NCBI GenBank assembly: GCA_034190875.2
Contig: CM067348.1
Location: 4,042,904-4,106,903, forward strand
Length of the DNA: 64,000 nt
DNA from: Urechis unicinctus
Lineage: Eukaryota; Annelida; Polychaeta; Xenopneusta; Urechidae
Reading direction: 5' to 3'
The position numbers and the translations under genes were made by a program. The notes beneath the pieces were generated by a model. That model had not been told where the DNA came from. It made no database searches and saw only the letters and a program-made list of their open reading frames with translations. The stretch's first letter is position 1. Each line of letters begins with the position of its first letter. Shown piece by piece: positions 1 through 9,064 of the stretch.

Positions 1-730
1 GTTTATGAAAATGGCAAAAAGGCGGCGATGGGTTGTTGTGTTAAATGTGTAGAGACTAGCGTGAAGTGAAGCAGCGTGATGTCGAGAAGGAGACGGCTTA
101 TGGCTACGTACATCTCGGCATTCAGTTTAGAATACAAAAAGACTGCACCTTAATGTGGTGCACATGCACTGAGCATGGATCTGTTACCCTCAATATCTGG
201 GCGCTGACATTCACTTTTTTCTGCACTATAGAAGTCTGAATTTTAATGCCTACGTGTCAATTATAATCGGCTGCATTATCAAACACATTAATGAAGATAG
301 CCTCTTTCCTCTGATAAAAAACACTACGTGTCCATCATCGAACTGGCACAGTTTTCTGCTGAAGCGAACTTGTGACGGCCTGCTGGACATGAGAGGAAAC
401 CTACACATCTTCATCCATCTCAGCTCCACTTGACCCAATAGATCACATCCGGCCATTAACCCCCTTAAATATGCAATTTTATAAATCCCATCGCGTGATC
501 TAAGTGAATTACGAGGATTATGGAGTCCTTGAAAAAAAACCTTGAACTGCTGGCCTCAAGATTGCTCTATATTCTGGGGAACAATGGCCGCGGGTAAGTC
601 TGTGACGCAGATCAAGTCTGCTTAATGGAAAAGTTTGGTCACCATTTTTGCTTAACTGTCACTATACCGGACTAGCTGTTGAGATCAAAAGACTATCAAT
701 AAAGCAAAATTAGGATGTAATGTAAAATGC
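1..730. other. Left flank, no supported gene
   Basis: I see no convincing gene here. The frames are short and lack recognisable motifs. An ATG in good context followed by a donor-like GGTAAGT lies near 583-597, but nothing downstream supports an exon. The stretch does not recur elsewhere in the window, so it lies outside the tandem array. Confidence 0.5.
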
Positions 731-759
731 TTGACAGGACGTCAACACCGTTGTAGTTT

Positions 760-1170
760 GACTCCACCCGTCCGCCTAACCCTCCCCCCTCACTCACTCA
801 CTACACCCCCCCCCACCAACTCTCTCTCACCTCACTCGTTCACTCACTCCCGCCACCAGCTCTCTCTCCCCTCACTCATCATTTGCTCCCCGACACACTC
901 TTACTCCCCCTCCTCACCCTCCCCCTCGCTCACTCTCCCCTCGCTCACTCTTCCCACCAACTCTCTCCCCTCCTCACCTCCCCCTCGCTCACTCTCCCCT
1001 CGCTCACTCTCTCCTCCCACTCTCTCCCCTCCTCACCCTCCCCCCTCGCTCACTCTCCCCTCGCTCACTCTCCCCTCCCACTCTCTCCCCTCCTCACCCT
1101 CCCCCCTCGCTCACTCTCCCCTCCTCACTCTCACCCACTCTCTCACCCTCCCCCCTCTCCCACTGACCGC
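760..1170. repeat. CT-rich minisatellite, about 60 bp period
   Basis: The top strand is almost pure pyrimidine, built from CTCACTC and TCTCCCCTC words. A higher-order unit of about 59-61 bases restarts with TCGCTCACTCTCCCCTCG near 926, 985, 1046 and 1107. The long Ser/Pro/Leu-rich frames across it result from base composition and are not genes. A homopurine-homopyrimidine tract of this length could form triplex DNA. Confidence 0.85.
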
Positions 1171-4100
1171 TCGCTCCCTAGCCTCCATTGTCTCACGTTT
1201 GGCACCTCTAATTGCTCCGCTCCAATCAGCATCTTAGCGCTGTTGCGTCCTCAACAGGTACGAACCGACGTCTAGGCCGTAACCAACCAACGCCGATCAC
1301 CTGTATCGATCAAAATGGCCTTGAGGATAAACGTGACACCGCTTTGATAATTAACACAGGAGTCTTTCATTAGAACAGAAAGACCGGGGAAACGGAAACG
1401 ACCCCACTTGTAGGGTTAATTAGATATATCAGATAAGATAAACGCTCTCAACAGTTCTTGACAGCACGCTTTACACGTTGTTGAGATAAAGTCGGGTGAG
1501 TGTTTAAGCGGTGCTTGACTCTAGGAGGAGCGAGCGACGCGTGAATGTAACTGCTTGGGATTGGACATAAGACCCTGGGCGGTGTGACGGTGGCCCCTGA
1601 CATAACACGCTTGGCGGCATGACCCGAAGTCAGTTCGTCGTGATGCCGGAAACATGGCGTCGTATGATGCGACGGGCCGTCCATTAGGTCTCGAGGTCAA
1701 GACTCGGGGCAAAGCCTCAATTCACGTCACTCATACGATGTGCCGCGCATTCAGAGTCGTCACTCTATTCGCCGATTTACGCAGATTATGTGGCAAGGTT
1801 CTCGTGAGGACAATGGCTGGGAGGTGAGTTAGAACAGAGCACCTCGCTTCCTGGCAGGGCAAGAGGGCATCTTAATAGCAGAAATTAATTCCGAACAAGG
1901 TCTCCGCTGACGTCACACTGGTACATTCTTGTGTCTTCATAAACGTATTAGCGCGCCAGCCGAGGGGAGGTGAGGGGATATAGCGGTCACAGACGTGGCT
2001 TGGTTTACCCTGGATTTGTTGTAAGTGCAGTATTTATCGGTATCATATGAAATTAATGTAAACATCGATCACGAATGCGTTATGTATCCACAGCGCGTCA
2101 TATGCTACTGTTCCGCAGCGTGTTACGGAAAGCATGAGTTCCCAGACCGGGAAAGTTACCGATGTCCGGATACACGTCTTCTAAAAGACGCCAGCGAGTT
2201 AAGGCGGGAAAGATGTTACCATCGTTGGGTACAGTGATTAGGCGAAAATGTCTGGCGAGCAGAAGTGTGTTCGTCGCTCTGAAGCTCCGGCTGTCATCAT
2301 ACTCAGGTTATATGTACAATCAACAATACTCAGTGCGCTAAACTCATCATTCTACGCCGACGGTTTCCCTGCCTAATGAGCCGAATAAGCATTTTGCTGA
2401 CCTTAATTCCCATCGGCAGTTACCACAGCAAGCCTTTAATTACAGCATGCAATTTGTGAATCGTACTCCCAACAACAGCCCAAGCGTCCCCATTTTGTCC
2501 CCCAAGGCAATGTGCAAGTCACTTCACCATGGTTCCGTGGAGCTTTCCCTCTCATGTTAAATGAGAGCCTAAGTATCTCCCTCATTATCGCCTAGTGTAC
2601 AGCAATGTGGTGTATAGAAACGCACCACGCCTTGTACAATGCAACACTATGTCGCGATATATCTTGGAAACGCAGTGGTAAACGTGACAAGATTAGGAAC
2701 GAGGGTGGATTGATTGAGAAGGAAAACGACGCGTCCTTGGATCCGCGTCGTTTGAAAAGAATATTTTTTGTACAATTCATCATCACGCCTCGAGGATACA
2801 ATCAAGTTCATGCCTCAGCGCGTACCTGCCGACAGGAAGCAGACACACCCCTCAGGTAAACATTTAACTCGTGCCATTTGTAGATGGAACACCAAGTAAA
2901 TTGGATGGCGGAAGCGGCTTGATCTGGAAAGCGACCATTTTGCGTTTATAGTAAGCGTGTGATGCTCAACTCAAGGACAACAAGTGAGCTACCGCAGGTC
3001 GGTTAATGGAAGTGAGACTCCGTCGGCTACATACAGGGGGTCTGGTTGTAGTTTTTCCCTGATCAGACGCTGGTTGGGTCCTCGTATGGGAGGTCAGCCG
3101 CGCGATGAAGGATTATGTATGCTATACTTTTTCTAGAGAAACGACTCCATGTTCGTCAGCAACAGCAGTAGTTTAATATATTAGGCAGGTGTATATTTTT
3201 ATCGATATTTGAGTGCATATTGGAAGCCTAATAATCCGTTATGGTATCGATTTGGCATTCTCGAGAAAATGACAAAAACTACCTACCTCGCCATAAAGTT
3301 TCTGGCTGACATTTAATCACTGCAAATCATTAGCGTCTTATGACAAGAAATTCCCGTGTGCTATTAGATGAACGGCGAAATTGCTTGTAAATCCAAAGAC
3401 CTCCTACGTTGCAATTTCCGCGGCCGATGAGGTCTGCCAGTGCATGTAGGCGCCGATCCTCTCTTCTTGTCCCTCTCAGCCTCTCTTTCACGCAAGTATT
3501 TTTTTACTCGAATTGGCTCTGTCGCGCATATCGTCAATGAGAGGCGCAACTTCATCACTCATGAGTGAATACTTCAACGAAAATATTGAACTTGCGAACA
3601 GCTTCAATTTTTGTGTATCTTAAATGTAAACTTCGGTCCGGCTTGTGCTGGTGCGAGGTGATGATTTCCCCTAGGTCGGTACTTGTGATCAGAAAACTAC
3701 ACCATACGGGTATTATTTTATGCTGTTCTATTGACTGTAGCGGCTGAGCGGTCTCGTCACATCACCTAGTTCTGCTAATGCTACATATTGGTAACTACAC
3801 ACAGAAGGTTAAATATGGCCTCATTTCGGGGGCAGCAAACATAATACCCCTCCGCGGAAGCCAACATACACCAATATATTTCTGCGCCCCGGAAATACAG
3901 CTATCGCGACTTAAGTCCCAATTTCCTATAATTGTCCCGTCTCTCGAAACAAAACGACCTCGCCTTCGCTTCCTCCCCGAATCCATAAACTTAGCTGGTG
4001 ACTATTAGCCGGAACAATGCGCGAGTCCTGCCGATAAATATGTCAGCTTGGCCATAAGGCTGACCACGTTTTCTTTGCAGGAAATCCTTATCTCCAATGC

Positions 4101-4260
4101 TGCTTGACAAGCGCTAATAACATTAAAGATGCGTAGCTCGGAAATGACGGAGAGTATCGCTATGCCTTAGCCAGTTCTGCTAACATCACAAACGCAACAT
4201 TAGATGTAGTATTAATTGTAAACCAAAGCAATACTGATACATTACTTCAATTAATAAACG

Positions 4261-4261
<1 letters not shown>
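1171..4261. other. Left flank, unique sequence without recognised genes
   Basis: About 3 kb of apparently single-copy DNA. It looks less AT-rich than the array to the right, with more CG dinucleotides around 1440-2260. The longest frames are under 90 codons, overlap on both strands and show no recognisable family. No splice-linked coding series could be assembled. Distal 5' untranslated exons of the neuropeptide gene could lie here, but nothing in the sequence identifies them. Confidence 0.45.
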
Positions 4262-4316
<55 letters not shown>

Positions 4317-4659
4317 TATAGAGATATAGATATATATAGAGAGAGAGATACATAGAGAGATATATAGATATACATATAGAGACACGTATATATATAGATA
4401 TATAGATATAGAGATATAGAGACCTATAGAGAGAGATATTTATAGATAGAGATAGAGAGATATAGAGATAGACCTATATATATATATATATATAGACCGA
4501 GATATACAGATATATAGATATATATATTCATATATATATAGATATAGATATATATAGAGAGATATATAGAGATATTATATATATATATATATACATATAT
4601 GTGTATATATATATTTATATATATATATTTATATATATATATGTATATATTTATATTTA

Positions 4660-4754
<95 letters not shown>

Positions 4755-4770
4755 ATATATATATATATAT
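4262..4770. repeat. Compound AT / GATA-type microsatellite
   Basis: Long runs of (TA)n at both ends flank a middle part of TATAGA, GATATA and GAGAGATA variants. It is about 0.5 kb of simple sequence. The Tyr/Ile-only frames across it are artefacts. It lies about 0.7 kb outside the left edge of the tandem array. Confidence 0.95.
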
Positions 4771-5464
4771 ATGTGCGCTTTAGTAGTCTATCGGTGGTAG
4801 CACGTGGTATGATAAGACCCTTTCCTATCCATTCTGCCGGCATCTTGCTCACAATACCTTGATGCGTGTCGCGAGAGCAATCTCATGTCAAGAGAATCTT
4901 TTCACTTCAGGTTACGTCTCTTGTGTTTGCTACCTTAAAATGTATGCCACAATAAACAGTGCGTTACGTAGACGTCTATATCATTGCCTGTATAGGAGTG
5001 TCAGCCGAGATTGATTTACTATGTTCTGTGACAACGATGACTCCCCAGGTGCAATGGCGACTTCAGCTAGATTGACGAGTTATCGCTGAATAGTTAAAAG
5101 AGAGATATTCGCGGTTGTCTAGTGTATGAAACGCGTCTTGTCTGGATTATATGTCGGCCATGAAAACCATGTTTTATCTTATCCACCTAAGCATTATCGT
5201 GGAACTAACAGCCTCGCGCGAATGAATCATCCATTTATCTAACTGCCGGGATATATAAAGCAAACAGCATCAAAGCTGCTTTGATTACCAGGTATATCGT
5301 GCATATATAGCTTGATATCAAATGAACCCGTGATTTGTTTGTGACTTCATCTGTAAGAGAAGGAGGCAGAGAAGACCTGCTGTTAGACTAAGCTTACTCT
5401 GGTGACAAGAGAATTCCCGCTGATTAATACACGCTGTGAACGCTTGAACGCTTCTCATGTCCGA
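4771..5464. other. Spacer between microsatellite and array
   Basis: Single-copy AT-rich DNA with no supported gene. Homology to the repeated unit starts near 5465, at a GGTGGAGCCTC word that recurs at the corresponding place near 39.97 and 48.85 kb. Confidence 0.5.
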
Positions 5465-5894
5465 TAGGTGGAGCCTCATTCGTGCATATTAAACCGAATA
5501 TTACTGGTGTTCTATTGAAATTGTCGGCGGCAGCCATCCAAGTGTAAAGGCCGAATGATGAAGAGATTAATAAAGGTTTGACAATTCCATACAGGATAAA
5601 TTCGTTAACAATTTTATATATCTGACTGACGAATGTTATTAAAGGTCATTTGGACGTGAGCTTTTGATCGCAATAACGCAAGGGTTATTAGCAACGGTCG
5701 TAGTTTTATTCAGCTGTTGGCGTCGAGAATTGAGCAATAGAATTCCTCAATGTTATCGCGCTCATTATGAAACAGCCACGTGCATATTTCATCTACCACG
5801 AAAGTAGAATTTCATGTACCAAGAGATTAATATTAATAGATTACGATGAAATCTGACATTTATCTCACATATATAATTGGATAAAAGTCTCTAG

Positions 5895-5991
5895 GTATGT
5901 TTCGTTTTGTTCCTTTGGAGCCTGCTTGTATAGGCATGCGCTGTGTCCTCGTTGCCAACACTATCCTCTTATCGATGACCTTCGCATACAG
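5895..5991 (+). CDS. Candidate leader exon E1a of U1
   Basis: After an acceptor-like TCTCTAG, an ATG at 5897 or an internal in-frame ATG at 5936 opens a hydrophobic frame ending AG|GTAAGT at 5991/5992. From the inner ATG it reads MRCVLVANTILLSMTFAYR. That is a basic start, a hydrophobic core and a plausible signal-peptidase site after TFA. The exon ends in phase 2, the same as the signal-peptide exon at 9064. It could therefore splice to the peptide exon at 10729 and give the identical R-G-E-D-E-E-K-R junction. Six other units carry the same exon, with several third-position changes. Whether it is used is inference; it could also belong to an unrelated extinct gene. Confidence 0.4.
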
Positions 5992-6657
5992 GTAAGTCTT
6001 TAGGAACTGGGTATTACAGCAAACTACAACATCATTCTGTGTTTGCCAGTTGGTATTTCATTGCAATCGAGCCCGGGGCTTGAACGATCGAGGTATTTAT
6101 GCATAGAACAAATGGGCATTAGACCTACAGAAGTAGAAGAATTTAATAGCGATGATCGTGACTAAACTGACCACTGTAGGCGAGTCACTCAACTAAGGAT
6201 GTGAGGCCTACGGGAATAGATTTCAATACCACATGTCCACTTGGGTATTTCACAATCATTTCCGTCAGCTTTTCATCCCGGAAATATATATATATATATT
6301 TGAGAATATTCTCTCTGATCGCGCTCTAAATCATATCACGCACCTTGAAGTAGTGCTTTGATGTGTAGAGTGATCGTCTTTCTGGACGGCCATATATTAT
6401 CAATCTGCATTGTGTTTTACGTCGACTTTTGTCCACGGCGTTGGCTTGTCACATTGCAGAGGATATACGTTACATTGGCTGTATACATAATACGCTGCTA
6501 TATACGTGTACTGCACCATCTCATTAAAAGGTGAAAAATCGTGCAAATGCGTGATCAAACGCCTTACAGTTACACACGATTAATGCTTTTACCACTCTGT
6601 GTAGCCCTGTAGGTCATATTGGAGGCATCACTGAGCAACCGTTATCAATCACACGGG

Positions 6658-6776
6658 CTTAGACGCAGCCAAGTATGATATACTTTTTGTGTCCTTCTGT
6701 CAGCACGGTGATGGGCGAGTGAAACCTATGCGACTACTTCCGTCGTTGACAAATGGAAGGCCATTGTTTGAATGAT
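6658..6776 (+). other. Recurring frame ending VKPMRLLPSLT..LFE-stop (U1 copy)
   Basis: A short frame ends GDGRVKPMRLLPSLTNGRPL then FE and TGA at 6774-6776. The same ending recurs in U2 (near 17548), U3 (near 26586, inside an open frame of 107 codons), U4 (34634), U5 (40726) and U6 (50066). Some changes are synonymous (TCG/TCA, ACA/ACT, CCT/CCC), others alter residues. I recognise no family. It may be the relic of an exon of an unknown gene or mobile element carried in the unit. Confidence 0.25.
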
Positions 6777-6845
6777 AATGTCCTCATCTAGGCAAGGAAA
6801 AAAATCTCACTATAGTAGGCTCATTTTCATCGCTTATGATTTGTT

Positions 6846-6990
6846 TAAGGGTCACTGTCGCACGACCGCAATCAGACCAAGAATTTACGACAATGTTTAC
6901 GCCAGTCAAATCCCGACGCCCCCTAGTGGATAAAACTGGTCGTGGCGTTTCATTGCAACAGGCTATCGACGACAATATAGCCCTTATGGA
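6846..6990 (+). other. Recurring frame KSRRPLV...SLQQAIDDNIAL (U1 copy)
   Basis: The plus-strand frame contains KSRRPLVDKTGRGVSLQQ followed by AIDDNIAL. Copies lie at about 17618-17770 (U2), 26690-26820 (U3), 34730-34850 (U4, broken), 40800-40945 (U5), 50130-50285 (U6), 56158-56245 (U7), and a second U3 copy at 29536-29620. Between U1 and U2, four differences in the core (CGC/CGT, CCC/CCA, CTA/TTA, GGC/GGA) are all silent in this frame but not in the antisense frame. This suggests a once-coding exon. I know no homologue. Confidence 0.3.
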
Positions 6991-7004
6991 TGCGCAAGGT
7001 GGGA

Positions 7005-7022
7005 GGGGGGGGGGGGGGGGGG
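7005..7022 (+). repeat. Poly-G run of 18
   Basis: An uninterrupted run of about 18 G, preceded by GGGA and followed by GGTGGTGGTG. It is specific to U1 at this place. It may form a G-quadruplex and is prone to length error in sequencing. Confidence 0.8.
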
Positions 7023-7559
7023 TGGTGGTGTCTCGAATGTGTGTGTTGGTTTGATTTAAACATTATCACTTATCTGAAGCTTAGCCGCATTCAGCAGCAG
7101 TATGTCAGGTTTTTCACGTTTGTTATCAGCTGTAGGCCGCCTCCTATTGTATGAGACTCTCCCATTGCTACCTGCTCCAATTATGTCTAAGGCAATAACT
7201 GATCCACAAGTCCTTGTCAAATACTACCGTACATGAGGTAACTCTGCACTACGTCCATGGCCATAGGCAGCTGATAGGCTGCATCGCCCTCCCGCGTGGC
7301 CGCTTAATCACACCTATTGAGAGCAGGAAGCCAGCAAGTCATGCGTCGCAGAGAATCGCTTTGGACTCACTGGGCTGGATCAGGTGCAAATCTTGGAGCA
7401 TGTGATAAATATGAAAGCGTAATTGAAACATAACTATTACTATTTGCCCAGGGCCACTCCCTCAATGGATGTCAGGAATTGCTAAATGAAGGATGGCATG
7501 GCAGCGTGAAGCAATAGTGTCGCGCTATTGCATTATCGCACTCAGTTTACAAGAAGTCT

Positions 7560-8990
7560 ACAAGAATTGCAACCAATATACTGTTATATGAAATATTGAC
7601 AACTGATCAGTAAACGCCTTCTGCTGGTACTGCCATCTGTGGTGTGACGCCTGTTAGACGCCATATGGACAGTATCCTCCAAGCTTAATCCGACTTCATA
7701 TTGCAGCGATCATCTTTTTGAGCTCTATCCAAGGTAAGATAGCGGCGTTATAACCAATGCAACAGGAAGCTTGTCAATCCCATCATGCTTTTGAGTATTA
7801 TAGTTATTACTATTTGCCCAGTGCCACTCCCTCCCTCCATGTCAGGACGTCATTAACTTGCTATGTGTCGGATGCCAAAGGAGCGTAGAAAAGCGCTTAG
7901 CATACAATATCAATTGTCGAAGCAGCATGTTAACAACTGTGTTTAAACTGAAACTCGCACACGATTAAGCTATAACTTGATAGTCCTCGAAACACACGAA
8001 CTGCGGTTTCAAGGATATCTCACCAGTCACCAGTTACCTGTCCTGTGTAATTGTGTTGTATCCGTTGCGCTAGCGTATCGTGCGATGCTGACAGCAAAGT
8101 AAATACCGCCACTGCTGGTTGACCTACGTATGATTTTATTTTGGTTAAACCGTCTCAACCATTCCGAGGACAATTGTTACAATGCCTTCTCCGAGCTGTT
8201 CCTGTAAATCTACGTGACAGTGGATGACGTTGTTGGATTGTTAGTTAGCGTACACACGGTGTCAGCAACGATAATCACCTATTCTGCTGTACGCCATTAT
8301 TGGAAGCGTAACAACTCTCGGGGCGTAAAAATGTTAGCAGCATAAAAGTCAGACTTAAACACAAATAGCACAGCCCCTTCTCTGTTCTTCCCAGCACCTG
8401 GTGTTATTCACCACCTACTGTGTTGCAACCATTACACTGTGCGGACAGTTTAGAGCGTCTGTTGTTCATATGAGAGACATCGCGTTATCATGTTCTTTAT
8501 GCCACATGGTGTCTCGGCGCCATGGCAAAATGTCCCCCCCCCCAACTACATTGACAGATATACAACGCAGGGGCATTCACGACTGCAATTCAAATGGTGC
8601 TTATTCAATTGTAAACGATAGCAGAAAAAAAGTTGGTTTGAATTTGTATTGCTGAGATATATATCACTGGAGAATATTTGGTATGCGCCGAATATCATGT
8701 CATAAAAGTGACGAAGTTCGACGGCTTGCTATCCAAAGCTCTGCACCATTGTCCCTCCGTCAGAGACAGTGTGGCACATTGTATCATAACGTTGCTGGAA
8801 TCAAATCCAGTAAAATTATATAATTCCATTTGTATCCAATTTACAACGTAATGAGAGAATTGCAATACATGCCGGTCGTTTTCCTGGTTTCGTACACCAC
8901 CGCTAAGCCAATGTGCCAGTCTATTGGCTCATAAGAACTTCACATATCCATTGAATGATCACAAAACTTAAAGATAATGTTCACTTTTGC
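7560..8990. other. Noncoding DNA upstream of the signal-peptide exon
   Basis: No gene is supported. A donor-like CCAAG|GTAAGAT lies at 7733/7734. Its counterpart TTCAAG|GTAAGAT is kept in U5 (41600) and U6 (50940) but lost in U2, so it could be the end of a 5' untranslated exon. A short C run lies at about 8534-8543. Most of this stretch recurs in U2, U3, U4 and U7. The acceptor for the signal-peptide exon, TTCACTTTTGCAG, ends at 8992. Confidence 0.35.
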
Positions 8991-9002
8991 AGGTATTCAA
9001 GA

Positions 9003-9064
9003 ATGAATAGGTACATCAACTGCTTGTGGCTTGTTGCTCTGGCGACCCTTTTAGCCAACTCCAG
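9003..9064 (+). CDS. Coding exon 1 (E1b): signal peptide
   Basis: The exon begins after acceptor TTCACTTTTGCAG (ends 8992) with ten untranslated bases, then ATG at 9003. It encodes MNRYINCLWLVALATLLANS: Arg near the start, a Leu/Val/Ala-rich core and a cleavable A-N-S end. It closes AG|GTAAGC at 9064/9065 in phase 2. With the first base of the exon at 10729 the split codon gives Arg. Because an acceptor precedes the ATG, at least one further 5' untranslated exon must lie upstream. I found no second copy of this exon in the window. Confidence 0.85.

Noticed and set aside
583..600. ATG in good context followed by a GGTAAGT donor
   Set aside because: Only three codons long, with no partner exon identified.
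731..1275. 168- and 130-codon Ser/Pro/Leu-rich frames
   Set aside because: They are translations of the CT-rich minisatellite, with no secretion signal or domain.
4599..4862. Tyr/Ile-repeat frames on both strands
   Set aside because: They are translations of the AT microsatellite.
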